Source: Phialocephala subalpina (lineage: Eukaryota > Ascomycota > Leotiomycetes > Helotiales > Mollisiaceae). From it: DNA of 64,000 nucleotides. Location of the stretch: contig FJOG01000020.1 in NCBI GenBank assembly GCA_900073065.1, positions 897,770 through 961,769 on the forward strand. Direction: 5' to 3'. Positions 24,227 through 35,940 of this stretch are shown one piece after another (the stretch's first letter is position 1; every line of letters starts with the position of its first letter). The notes under the pieces were generated by a model, which was given only the letters and a program-made list of their open reading frames with translations, was not told the origin of the DNA and did no database searches. A program made the translations under genes and the position numbers.

Positions 24227-24460
24227 CTACTTCTCAAACTCCTCTTCCATCTCTTCCAACTTAGCCTCCATCTCCTCCTCTGACTTCCCAGCCCCAGATC
24301 TAGCCACAACAACAGAGCCAGGCCAACCAAGGATTTTCACCAGTCCACATTGATCGCATCGTTCATGCTCGCAACCAGGGAACGAACAGACATCGTCTTC
24401 GATGTAATTGTACCAGGTAATATTGGGATGGGCTTCGGCGGAGTGGCAGCCCCACTTCAT
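24227..24460 (-). CDS. Small Cys-rich protein, paralogue B (intronless)
   Basis: A single frame of 77 aa: MKWGCHSAEAHPNITWYNYIEDDVCSFPGCEHERCDQCGL..., ending in a Glu-rich helical tail (EEEMEAKLEEMEEEFEK). The cysteine/histidine pattern matches paralogue A (C-x4-C-x4-C-x2-C with GCxHERC). It lacks the intron that interrupts paralogue A just before the shared core. The two genes are in the same orientation about 1 kb apart, consistent with an old tandem duplication followed by divergence of the tails. Function unknown. Confidence 0.55.
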   Translation of the reverse strand: MKWGCHSAEAHPNITWYNYIEDDVCSFPGCEHERCDQCGLVKILGWPGSVVVARSGAGKSEEEMEAKLEEMEEEFEK

Positions 24461-25276
24461 GATGCCTCGTTTCGAGTTTGGGAGTTCTTGGGATTCGCAG
24501 TCGATCTGGAAGGCTAGTGGCGCCTTGAGGAGAGGGACAACTTAAGGCTACGAGGGTTTACTTTGTAAGATTTGAATGTTCCTATGAAGATGGGTCTTTG
24601 AGTTAACGTATTATCACGATTTGTTTTCTTTTTCATTTTTGTAATTGTTGTCGTTACCAGAAGGTAAGATAGAATCATGGAAGCGAAACTGAATGCAACT
24701 GCTAACGCGTATGAATAGACTTCCTTTTCGTGCCTGACCATTCATTGTCCGCGAGACTCTGAGAGAATCATATCATAGCCGCCGCAATTCAATGATCCAA
24801 GAATATTGACCGTTATTGTCCCTCGCAACTTGAAACATTCTCTCAAGCAATACATCAACGAGCAGATATATCCCAAAGCCCACCTTCAACACACATCCAA
24901 AGGCTGTAGCTATGTGTAAAGAACATCCATTGATCTAACTAACATGCACGCATAACTACCCTATCCTCCCTCCCATCCCATCCCCCATTTTCCTTCCAAC
25001 CAAGTCCTCCATCCATTCAAAAAAAAAAAAACTCCCATGAAATTCAAACCAGCAAAGAGTGATGAGATGCCCTAACTCGTATACAAACAATGAAAATGAA
25101 GCAGACAGGTCCCGCCAGATTCTTATCCTTTCCTATCCATCCAAACCCTCCTTCCGAATGAATGCCTTACCCGTATGCCTGAGCCAGTGATCGACCAAGA
25201 CACTTCCCATGCAGAATATCTACACCTCCACCCCTTTCCATCCCCTCTTCCTTCATTTTCTTCCTTCAACCCCCCA
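24461..25276. other. Spacer with a 13-nt A-run
   Basis: 816 bp with no supported gene. A minus-strand frame at 24514-24741 encodes one possible membrane helix (YALAVAFSFASMILSYLLV) but has no recognisable family. A run of A lies at about 25020-25031. The end nearest 25276 is the 3' flank of the GPI-protein gene. Confidence 0.4.
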
Positions 25277-26003
25277 TCATAGCAAGAACGCAATCCCACC
25301 AACCATCCCCAGTGCCATCCCTCCCCATCCAAGCACTTTTCTCTCTGCGGCAGCACCAACAACCTGGCTATAACTCGGCACCGCACCCCCACCAGTCCCA
25401 GTCGCCACACCCCCATTCTGATTCGTCTTAGTAGCAATTTGATTCGTGACCGTGACTTCGCCTCCGTTTTGGTTTGTGACTGTTTGAGTCATTACCGGGT
25501 TGTTGTTGTTGGTTGGGTTTGGTGGTGGAGCGGGGTTGTTTGAGTTCTGAACGACATCAGGAGTTAGTCCTGGGGACATTAGGAAAAGAGGGGAGGGGAA
25601 AGACATACGTTTGGGTTTGGTGGAGGTGGAGGAGCATTGGTTGGAGTAGTAGAGCAGGAAGTATAGAGGATCGTTGTGGGCGTTAGGGTTTTGGTCATCG
25701 GCTATTCTTCCCGTTAACATCCCCTTTTCGGACCGATCTCAAAGGGAAGGAAGAGGAACAAACCTTAGTCACAGTACAAGGACAATCAGTAATAGTAAGC
25801 GTTGTCGCCGCCGTAACCGTATACTCAATCCCCCCATGCGTAAGAACCGTCGCCTCGGGGCAGTACGTAGTAAACGCCGTAGTCGTGATTGTGGTATACC
25901 AAATCGCCGTATTATTCGCACTCCATCCATTACCCCAGCTGCTACTCATTGCTGACGCATACACACTGCTCGCCATTGCGAAGAAGATAAACTCAGTCCG
26001 CAT
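25277..26003 (-). CDS. Predicted GPI-anchored cell-wall protein
   Basis: Three exons (26003-25764, 25701-25609, 25546-25277) with two 62-nt introns give 200 aa. The N terminus is a signal peptide ([18 protein letters not shown]). A Thr-rich Cys-containing domain follows ([44 protein letters not shown]), of the kind seen in clock-controlled protein 6-like wall proteins. A Pro/Asn-rich linker ([12 protein letters not shown]...[10 protein letters not shown]) and Gln/Asn/Thr repeats come next. The C terminus is a small-residue site and hydrophobic tail ([26 protein letters not shown]) that fits GPI attachment. Likely a heavily O-glycosylated surface protein. Intron 2 contains the sequence AATGTCCCCAGGACT, discussed in the findings. 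Confidence 0.75.
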
Positions 26004-27124
26004 GTTGATGTTTGTTGTTGATAGTAAAAGAGTGTGGATGAAGTTTGAGAAAGAGGAGAGTAAAGAACGACGGTAGGGAACTTGGCGTTTAAAGTAACGA
26101 AGAACAGTTAATTGGGAAGGAAGGAAGAAGAAAGAAGGGAGAAGGAGAATGTGGTCTTCTTGTAAGAGACAATCTCCTCCCCTTCATAGCCTGCCAAAGA
26201 GGTAGCATTCACCAACATGGCTTCCAGCCCACCACTCACGTCCAATCCTTCTTACTATCGTCCAATCAAACATTCAACTTTCGATCCGATCGTCTTCCAA
26301 TGCTCGCGTGTGGCTGGCAAGATCTCTCTTGTTTACCATCTAAGGAATGCACTTCCCACCACACCACCAAATTGCAGCACCACGCACACATGAAACAAAA
26401 TTAAAGAACCTGCCAAAGGAATGGAAAACACATTCTAATCACTCATCACTTGATGAATGTTATGGTACCTGCAACCTCGGGAGAGGCTGGGAGATGAACC
26501 TACATTCCTCACGAACTGCACCTTCGCACCACCATTGCCACGCTGCAACACAAGACCGGGCCTTCGTTCCATCCTTTCATTCGACGCTGATTTTTTTCGC
26601 AGCTGGTTCTAGGTACACTCGGGATTAAGTACAGCCTCGTCTTTTCTCTTCCTTTCCCTTCTACTCCAGTCAAGACGAAGCTTGACGGTTGAGAAGAGCA
26701 CCAGCGCACGCGATCCACCCTCCACCCACTCTCCAGACAATGCCACATTAAAGAATCGATTTCCGATTCTTCTCTTCTCTCCTTCTCTCTTGTAATGGAA
26801 ATTCGTGCAAATGAATGGGAGTCTCTTTCTAAACCGTCTCCCGGTATCCCCAAACGCCTAATATGCAATGTATTCAGACAAAGTTGAGTTATTCCAGTGA
26901 TCCGCCAGATGCAGGTATCCAGTGTGTATCAATTGGTCATTAATGTCGCTCACGACAAAGCTCGTCCCATGGTGCGAATGTCCAAGGGAGCCAGAGAATC
27001 TATGCAATCGCTAATCAAGAAGCCAGCCTTGGTCTTTTGAGACCGTTCGATGCCGCTACGGTAATGCATGCTTGGAATATCCAAGTCGGACATAAGGTTT
27101 TATAGTAGGTTGATGGTATCCAGA
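26004..27124. other. Spacer between the GPI-protein gene and flbA
   Basis: 1.1 kb with only short, unconvincing frames. The 26.0-26.2 kb part is A/G-rich and is the likely promoter/leader of the GPI-protein gene, consistent with strong expression. The rest is the 3' flank of the RGS gene. Confidence 0.5.
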
Positions 27125-29470
27125 TCATCGGTTGGATCTGCTCATGCTTCGCTCAGGTAGGTTCATATTGTTGTATCGGGGAGCAATTGAATCGAAATCG
27201 TAGTTTTTGAGTGTCTGTTCATATTTTGAGCTCTTCATGAACTTTGGCACGGAGTCCTAAAGCATTTGTTAGCATTGATGATACAACAGAGATTGTGTTT
27301 CTTACACTAGCCATCAGCTTGAAGACCGAAAGCTGTGCCTCTTCAAAGAGCTTCGTGACCTCCTTCAGACTCTCTACCATAGCTGCATCCTGTCCCACCG
27401 CCTTCGTCATTCTGGTAGCAAGTTGATTTCTGAGTAGATGATCGATGTTGAGCTCGCAAGGGGAACCAGGAGCCAAGAAAGCATTGTAGATACCGTACGC
27501 AGAAGCCATCGTCTCCTTGACAGCGTCCAGATTTCCTGCAGGAGATCCCTTCCCGCTTCTTGACGGAGAGTTGGCCTTGATAGCGGATTTGCAAGACTTG
27601 AGAAATTCATCCACATCCAAATAGAATGACAGATTCTCCTCACAATGGGTGTCTCGCAGATTCTCGCGGAACAGCAGTCTGAGAGCAGGATCGTTCAGAA
27701 TCTTGTCCAATTTCTGCGTATTTGAATCTCTTGAGACACCGGCTCTCGCAGCAGATGAAGAAGGCTCCCCACTCTCTGAAGTTCGCTCTCGCTGTGTCAT
27801 GTTGACCACATCCTTGCCCTTCTGCGTCATCTGGTAGATGGCATGCTTCGTTGGTTGGAACAAAGGCCTGTCCTTCTCCTGAAACTGTGCCATGAAAGAT
27901 CTGTCTGGCTGCACACACCAAATCAGTTCCTGCTCCATGAATAGACCAGCAATTTCTGAAGTCTCTCTTCGATCTACGGTGGTGCAGCAATCCATCAGCC
28001 AATCTACTGCAGCCTTGCCCGTGAAAGTCTGATACATTGTCCTAACAGGAGATCCGATCTTGCGTTCGCTCGCCATCCTGACACCTGCAATACCGTCCTT
28101 GTATTCGCTTAGCGAGTCGGAATCCGCAGAACTGGTGCTGGCCTTGATGTTGGGCCCATTGGTACCAATAAATCTCCGGAAAATGACCTCAATTGTGCTG
28201 CGGTCAGAAGAGAGCTTGTCAGTAGCTGTATCTCGCTCAAGAATGACTAATTGCATAGTATTTCTGGGAGAACTGATCAACTCTGAAACATGCTTCTGGT
28301 TTATGCCATTCTTGGAGCAGAATCTCTCCAAGATGTGAATCCCCTTTGGCGTCAACTGCCAGACTGAACTCTTCATTGTGAACTCCTTCGCCTGCTTGCC
28401 ATCTGCCGACTCAATGAATCTTGCCTCCAAGAACCGCTGGCATACCGAACGCGCCATCTCCCGCGCCATTGAGAATGTAGTGGTGGTTGTCGTTGTTACT
28501 ATTCGTGAAGGGTCTTTCGGGTCTGGCATGCGGTTGGACTGGGAGAACTTCAGTGATCCCAAATTATTTATGGCCTCCTCCGACAGAAATGAATGCTCGA
28601 TTCGGGTTAATCGCACACGATGGGCTTGCAATGGTAAACTGACGACCAACGTAGAAAAGAGATCCTTGAAATCCTGCCGGCGCAATTAGTGCAAGTCCAT
28701 AGATCGGTCTCCAATGCCATATTTACCCTGGTGAACGGCCTCTCATCTGAAGTCATGCGCAATAAGCGCGAGCTTGTTTGGTGCATCTTGTTGTAATTTG
28801 TCTGAGGAGCAAATGCAATGGGAGGTGGTGTATCGCTGGCAGTATTCTGGTATGCCTGGGACGGCGGATCCGTCTCGAGGAGCGAGTCTGTTCGTGCGTG
28901 GGAATTTGGCTGTGGCGGGGTAAAGCCAGTTTTGGGCGAATTGGAATTGACCCGACCGCTTCCTGTTGAATCTGCCGATCTACCACCGCTGTTATTATTA
29001 TTGTGCGTTTCGGTGACGGGCGAGCTCTGCGCGGTTCGATAGAGACTGCCGGACGACTGTCGATTTCGGAGAGCTGGTTCGGATAAACTTGCAATCGCAC
29101 TTGAAGTCTTATCGCGGGCCAATGCAGCAAAGTTGAACAAGCCACCTCGGTTTTGCTTGGATGAAGTGGTAGAGAGCGTCGACTGGCGATGTTTGGAGTT
29201 GTTGCCCTGTCTGTCGGTGAGGATGGAGCCGTTCTGTGGTGAGGCAGGAGGAGAGGAGTCGGCCAGGGAAGGAACGGAGCGACCTGTTGACGAGGACGGG
29301 TCCTTAGAGGTGTGCGAGGGAGAGAGAGAGACAGAGACAGGGCGTTTGCCAGGCGTCAGGTGCTCGTCGGATATATGAGGAAGTTGAGACTGGTCAGTCG
29401 AAGTCGAAGTCGAAGTCGAAGTCGAAGTCAAGGTTGAGGTTAAGATCGGAGTGGGCTGAGAAAGAGCCAT
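27125..29470 (-). CDS. flbA: FlbA/Sst2-type regulator of G-protein signalling (DEP-DEP-RGS)
   Basis: GTPase-activating protein for a heterotrimeric G-alpha subunit; in Aspergillus FlbA promotes conidiation by switching off FadA, and yeast Sst2 desensitises the pheromone pathway. Exons 29470-28727, 28673-27306 and 27256-27125 give 747 aa. The first ~240 residues are Ser/Thr-rich and disordered, with a short TS repeat encoded by a hexanucleotide run. The two DEP domains follow (FTRDFKDLFSTLVVSL...; RTMYQTFTGKAAVDWLMDCC...), then a C-terminal RGS box (KILNDPALRLLFRENLRDTHCEENLSFYLDVDEFL ... LFEEAQLSVFKLMASDSVPKFMKSSKY). The last intron (27257-27305) must be removed to reach this conserved RGS end; reading through it would stop early. 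Its upstream side faces an 11-kb gene-poor stretch. Confidence 0.94.
29396..29436. repeat. flbA: Hexanucleotide microsatellite (gaagtc)n in flbA exon 1
   Basis: About six tandem copies of gaagtc/gaagtt near the 5' end of the flbA reading frame encode the Ser-Thr repeat TSTSTSTST. Length changes here would stay in frame. Confidence 0.85.
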
Positions 29471-29589
29471 CTAAGAATTTGGGGGATGTTTTACGACGAT
29501 GGCCTAAAAGGGAAGCGATCAGGCCTGACCCAATCCCATCAACCACCTGGCTCGGTAATGCCAATCCTGATGACGGCTAGGCGTGAGGC

Positions 29590-29632
29590 TAGTGGGTAGC
29601 GTGGGTAGCGTGGGCAGCGTGGGTAGCTTCGA
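29590..29632. repeat. 10-bp tandem repeat (gtagcgtggg)
   Basis: Four near-identical copies in a row about 120 bp upstream of the flbA start codon. Confidence 0.8.
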
Positions 29633-30432
29633 CAGGAGCTAGGGTAGCGTAGCGGGAAAGCACACGCAGCGTCAACGCAAAGTCGCAGATACACCCCGGT
29701 GCTCGCGCACGTCCAGTGAAGTACGGAGAAATAGTGGTGGAGGTGGAAGTGGGAAGTGGGAAGGGAAAGGGGAAGTGGAAGGGGAAGGAGTCGCGAGTTG
29801 CCAGGGTCCAAATTACCTGTGCAGAGAAAAGGCGTAACAGCAGCGAGGTGTCCAACGGCCAACTGCAAATATACTGCAGCGAGTGTAACTATATCTTCGG
29901 CTCGGGTATCTTTGTGGCAGCGACAGCAAGTGCCAGTGCGAGCTGTCGTGCTGAGTGGAGACGGGCGGAAAGGGCAAGGCAGTGCGTGGTTGGGTTGGCG
30001 GTGTTTTGAGTGGTGGACGGAGGGCTCTAAGTGGGCTCAAGTGGGCTCTGGTTCAGTTTCGCTGCCCTCGTGGCAGAGAACCCACTAGGAGTGAGATCGC
30101 TCGTGGTCAGCAGGGATCAAGTGTCGTGCAAGCAAGGGTCGTCCCCTGTCGTCGAATGTTCTGTAGGCCGCTAAGGGCAAGCTGCCCGATTCCCTGACAC
30201 CCACGCACCCGAACACAAACGAGGGTGAAGCGTGGTCACCACAGCGCCGCCTGGATCTGCCCTGGAGACGTGAGACACCGCGGCCAAATGTGTGGGTTAG
30301 GGGTCGTTACTTACTGCAAGTGCCTGAAACCCAAACCCCGATGGGAAACAAAAATCTATCAAGATAGAATATCAATGTCTGGTCCCGGTCGGAGGTGCTG
30401 CACACTGCACTGGGCCAGAATGCGTGGCGATG

Positions 30433-30492
30433 ATGCTGGTGCTGGTGCTGGTGCTGGTGGTGATGCTGATGATGCTGATGTTGATGATGCCG
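30433..30492. repeat. Trinucleotide-type repeat (gctggt/gatgct)
   Basis: About 60 bp of alternating gctggt and gatgct/gatgat units. No coding context is apparent. Confidence 0.8.
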
Positions 30493-33239
30493 AACCCGAG
30501 TAAGAGCGCGATGCACCGCACGGGGGCGTCGAGCAACGGATTAGTAGTTCCCGTGTTGGCGACGTTGATCTTCGTACACAGGGCACGTCAGACTGCACTG
30601 GATGAACGAATGAGTGCGTAGAGCCTAGAACACCCTGCAAAATCAGTCCTGTATATATGCCACAACTGCCAGAAAATAGTCATAGTACTGTAATAGAACT
30701 GCTGCGCGCTCTGCTGTAACTACTGTACCACAGGCAGGATAGAGTACAGTTCCTCCGACAGTCTGGTCGCTGGTGATCCTAGCTCGCTTTGAGGAAGCCT
30801 TCTCCGCAATGTGTTTCGCCATTCCCTCTGGCCTCGATGCGAGGAGAGGACTGCCTCTCAACAGCCACGGCCAGCAACAGCAAAGCAGCACAGAACCGTC
30901 GCCGAGGTGCTTCTCTCACTTCAGCCACCCGAGGACCACCAATTGCCAGAAGAAGAAAGTAATTCGAGCACTCAAAGAGATCCACTTACGTATTCAATCT
31001 CACACACGTCAGTCACTAGAGATTCTGCAGCTCGCCGTCGCTCAACAGGACCGAGATTGAAACGAATGGCCTCTCGTTTCGTCAAGATGGAAACGCAATT
31101 TGCCTGCCCAGTGGCTCGCACGATGGTCCGGAGTCTGATTCTGTAGGGATAATACTGTCAGTACCCGAAGATTCCAGACCAGAGCCCTACATTCCTCCAG
31201 TAAGATCCGCGAAGTTGCCAGTCTCAGAACCCTGTGAAGCTTGAATCTCTTCCACACCGGGCGGTCTGAAGCTTCAGGAACGAGATGACAGTGGATTTGG
31301 TAAGCCAATTCCACAGGGATGGAAACATTCGTCGATCCAACCCTTCCAATGCCCTTCTAGAATAAAACGCCGAAACCAGAAATATCAGAAATGGCATGAA
31401 TGTCTTACAACGTACCTAGTATCCGAACGTGTTTCCGGCGAGTGTCCAGGAGGTGATTCTGATGGCAGGATGTCGAGATGCCACGAGCTCTGAGAAAATC
31501 AGCTGTCGAGCGATCCTTGTCCTTTGACAACGAGTGTTTCGGGTGAGAAAGCCCTAATGTGGCAACGAGGGGAGGAAGGGAAGATCTAGGCGACAACCTC
31601 GGACGGGAAAATTTGCAGTTCGCAACGTCCACAACCAAGACAATAATAATACAGCAATATGCTGCCACGTTCCGAGCGAGGTTGAAGAATATAGGGATGG
31701 GAGATGGAAGAATCGATTCCGAGCAATATCGACGCTGCATCGGCTCTCGGTAACCTGGAGATCACAGGCCACAACTACTCGCAGAATCTCAGGCACTGCA
31801 GCTTGAGAGTGCTCGAGCGCAGGCCGGCAGCCTGAAAGTGCGTCGAGATCTAGTTATTGATCTGGCTAGACGCCATCATTCGACCTTCCAACACCGGAAG
31901 GCAGACAGGCACAATGCATAAAGGGTAGTTTTGGCGTAAATGGTCTCAGAGGTACACGATAGGTTGCGGTGTTACCGGTTAACCTTACTGGGTGCTCGTC
32001 TGGAAAGTGTTGGTAACGAGAGTGCGGACAAAGATGCGCCACCTGACAGAAGTCAATTGATTCGAGCCTCACGCCCGGACGATCTGAAGATAACTGTTAT
32101 CTGTCAGATGTCGAGAACGTGGAGGATCGTCGACTCTTTGACTAGCGGTCACCGTCAATGCCTTCCTCCAAGTCACCGCTCTTCCCATTGCGCGATCTCT
32201 TCATACAACGCGTGGAGAGAACTCCGGGATAGGTTAGAAGCTCCTCTCAACATCATCAATGAAAACCCTCGGACTCACATCGCCCGAGTTGACGTTCAGG
32301 CCTCAACACAGAAACTCAACTCATCACATCTGCAACCTTCGCATCACCACTCCCACTTGCACTAAAGCCGACGGCCCCCAACCAACCGTGCACGCCTCCA
32401 CGCGATCCAGAACACGACATGAATCGGGAATGCACGTGGGAGGCTTTCATAATTACTCATACTGTATTACAGTAGGCTTTCCACAGCAACAAGCAAATAG
32501 GCCCCAATGGCTGTCATCGTCTCCATCCCACTACTGCCCCGTCATCAAGAACAGCCAAGCGGTGAACCGTTCCGTTCCACATCTTCCCTCACGCCTTGAC
32601 GAACCCCTCCTTCCTCTTCCTCTTCCTCTTCCTCTCAGTGGCCACCGGTGAAGCAAAAGCAGCACCCGCCCACGTTTCTCTCTTAGCCGGCGTCAGGATA
32701 GCCCTGACAAGATGACCACGCCAAGCAGAAACATCCCAGCCGACCTCGTGGTCTGATGTGCGTTCAACGCGAGAGACAGCCAGGCTTACAAGGATTATCA
32801 TTCTTTTTGTGCGCGACCAGCGGAGAGGACATGGGATAATAATACGGCTGATTAAGGTAGTGGAGGTTGTTGAGGTTGTTGAGGTAAATTAAATTTAAAT
32901 GTACAAACAAAACGGAACGATCTTCATCAGGTCTGGCCTCGCTTGAGCGATAGTATGGGAATAAGCAGGGAATATCATGAATGGCCGACATGACTCGGCA
33001 CTTGGTGAGAAAAGAAATGGTGGTGAGGAAGTAGAGATCCGTGAGGCGTGAGAGCTTCGACGGGAAGAAAATGAGGGATTGGATTGGAGGAGATGCCGTT
33101 GTGGCTGCGGCAGCACCAAACAATGCAGAGAGCAGGCGATGACCAATTCTCAGCCTTGCGTGCATAATGTCAGAGCAAGAAAGCACAAACACCCGGAGAG
33201 CCATCCACGACCATCCAATCAGTGATGATCCGTCCCATC

Positions 33240-33275
33240 TCCAACAATCCAATCCAATCCAATCCAATCCAATCT
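33240..33275. repeat. Pentanucleotide microsatellite (aatcc)n
   Basis: Six consecutive copies of aatcc/caatc. Confidence 0.9.
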
Positions 33276-34087
33276 CGGAACACTCATCACGGCACTCATC
33301 CAAAAGCCTTCCCGCATTTTTCCAGATGACATAAATGATGCTCACCTCGACAGCACCGTCCTGAAATTTGAAACATATCTTTGTCCCCCTCGGTTCAATT
33401 CAGCAATTTTTCGGCGTCGAGTACGCCGAGCGAGCGAACGAATTTTACGAGATGAGAAAAACAAATATCGCCACCGAACCTGTCCTCGTGGCAATTGCAT
33501 GGCAAGGCAACATCGGCGGAATGAAACACCATTACAGTATCACCCTCCCATCCATCGGCCAAGACTCCTCAGCGTCGCATCACTTCACATTTCCAACTGC
33601 CAATCCAAAGCCCCAGTTAAACATTCCAAAACCCTTCCAGAAGCATCCCCAGGGTCCCTCAATCTCCTGCCCCTGCATTGTTATACCAACAAATCACGAT
33701 GGTCGAATCGCGGACGGAGATAGTGAGAAAGTTAAAATTGATTGACAAGAGAGATAAAATAGGAATTTTCTGATCCTTGAACAGCATGATCTCCACAAGC
33801 TTCAAATTCCCACCGACTCCCCCCTTTTCTTGTCACTTCGGCATCACCGTATCCTACTGGTGGGCCAGGAACAGATGCTGGCCTCGAAACGGGAACTGCG
33901 CATACGACCAAAACGAGATTGTATGATCGCCCCGAGGAGGTACGATGAGAATAAACTATTTCCAGGAGGCCGGAGATTATTTTAAATACTGGAGCGAGGT
34001 ACGGAGGATCTTCTGAACGAAACCACTTTATTCGCAAACCTTTCCTTCTCGAAGACTTCCAAACTCCTTCCTCAGCTCCACCTGGTC

Positions 34088-34122
34088 TCCAAGATGCAAC
34101 CAAGATGCAACCAAGATGCAAA
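34088..34122. repeat. 11-bp tandem repeat (aagatgcaacc)
   Basis: Three direct copies in a row, the last diverging after aagatgcaa. Confidence 0.85.
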
Positions 34123-35577
34123 CACAGGGGGCTACTTCGGGCAATTCAATTTCCCCAACAAGACGGGACTTTATTATCGACGAGGTACGGAGTATCCACT
34201 ACCACGTTGCAATACTACGATCCATCTTCTTTTTCCTTAATGAGATCGGCTTGGCTCGTGTTTCGGGTCTTTTTTTTGTTTGGAGTTTTTGCATCCTGTT
34301 TTTCCTTCCTAAGATTAGTTGAGACAGCTCATGAGCACACGATCTGCCTTCATGGCCTGATAATGACGGAGAGCAGACGACAAAATGGTCGATCGAAAAT
34401 GTCTCGGGAGCTGCACTTAGAGACATCATGATCATCGATTCATCATCTTGCTAGCTTTATGTTGCACGCCACGTGGGAGATGAGATACTGCAATACCTCT
34501 TCAGCTGTGAATCACCCAGCCACAGGTGCATTATCCTACACGTCAAAATTCCAGCGATTAGAGGCGCGAATGTGAGCTCCTCAAGCATGAAAAGCCATCC
34601 TCTCAATTGTTCCGTCAGTTACCGCTCGGAAATAACTTTCCACGCTCTGTTTAAGGTTATATCCGAAGATACATTCTTCTCTTTATTTCCAAGACTTCAA
34701 GCTGCAACTGTCCATGCAAGTGCAACTCCTCCACTTTCCTACCTATCACATTCCTCCTCTCCTCGTTCTCCCTCACCGTCAAACCTTCCTTTCCAAGCGT
34801 ACCCGACCCGATTCCACCCCCCTGACTCGGCCACGGCTCCCCGCATCCAGACTTCCTTCCCGTCCCGTCCAGTCGTGTTCCCGCGGAGCGGGCACCGGCG
34901 ATCGGGAACTCCATCCCATACGTCGTGTCTGCAATTGCCACGAGGGATAACATGATAAAGGGAATTCGGGATGTCGGGATGTCGGGGTATCACCCGCGAG
35001 CCAGCCACCAGGTCGTGTAAAGGTTACATAACGCCGTAGCTTCGTACAGGATGTTCCGGAAGCAACTACTCCGTAGTATCCTACCCAGTCGCCAGTCGCC
35101 CCAGAGTCAGCCAAGATCTATCGCCCAACAAAGGCTTTTCGAAGGAGTTTTTTCGGGAAGTATGAGGTTACGCCACGAGATGAACACACCATCGCGTGGT
35201 TGCGGCTATGGACCTAGTGGTAGGTGTTGTGTTCCGGATGAGGGACAGGAACCATGTATCCGGTTTGCATGTCTGTGCCTGACTGAGCACTTACGTCGTG
35301 CAGTAAGTAGCCGAAGTGAAACTTAAAAGCCTGTGTCACCACATTTTGATGGAAAGATCTAGACCACGCCATGTTGAAGGGTATCTAGGATACTTTAACT
35401 GTATGAAGAACGAATTTGAATTGATTGATCTGGTCAAAATGTTCCCCTTTGGCTGGCACGCTCCTTGTAATACTGTTCCGTTGATCCGTGGGGGTAAAAT
35501 TAATTTAAAAAAAAAATTTTGCTATATTATTTGTTGATTGAGAATACAGTCAGTGATTTGGAGGCTGCAGTGGTGCG

Positions 35578-35935
35578 CCGCTAAAAAGTTATAATTGTTC
35601 GATCAGCTCATGGAGACATTCCACCCGAGTCATTCTACAGACTCAAGAGTCAATGACGTCAAAAGACAAGAAGGGAAGAGTGTGTACCATCCCAAATTTC
35701 GATGGAGCATCCCGTCACGCTGTCCCGCTGAAAAGTTATGATAGCTCGACGAGCTCACGTCTGCATTCTTCCGAGTCAATGTTCCATCCTTACACGCGGC
35801 GCTTGAGTCTAGATGCAAAGATCTTCAGTCAAAAGCAAAAGAAGTAAACAGTGCCCTGATGTCGGAACAAGAATCCAACTGCGCTTTCTCGCTGAAAAGT
35901 TACACATTTCATCCCGAGTCAATATTTTGAGTTTA
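35578..35935. repeat. Diverged tandem repeat with cgctgaaaagtta core
   Basis: Three diverged units begin near 35579, 35726 and 35888. Each has (g)ctgaaaagtta, a tcga/agctca-like segment and an (c)cgagtca end. Spacing is about 147 and 162 bp. No coding content is visible. Confidence 0.6.
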
Positions 35936-35940
35936 CATGC

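Larger units (their letters stand above)
29471..32580. other. Gene-poor stretch, part 1 (flbA upstream side)
   Basis: No credible protein gene. Contains a 10-bp tandem run (gtagcgtggg, four copies, 29596-29630), G/A-rich tracts near 29740-29790, and a triplet-like run of gctggt/gatgct at 30433-30490. Open frames here are short and mostly overlap one another in several phases. The first kilobase should hold the flbA promoter and leader. Confidence 0.5.
32580..35540. other. Gene-poor stretch, part 2
   Basis: No credible protein gene. A 193-aa minus-strand frame (32764-33345) owes part of its length to a pentanucleotide run and has no recognisable domain. Holds a cctctt run (32603-32637), an aatcc run (33244-33273) and three copies of aagatgcaacc (34090-34121). 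Confidence 0.5.

Noticed and set aside
32764..33345. 193-aa minus-strand frame with hydrophobic patches
   Set aside because: Its length depends on a pentanucleotide microsatellite giving IGLDWIGLD. No domain and no supporting exon structure.
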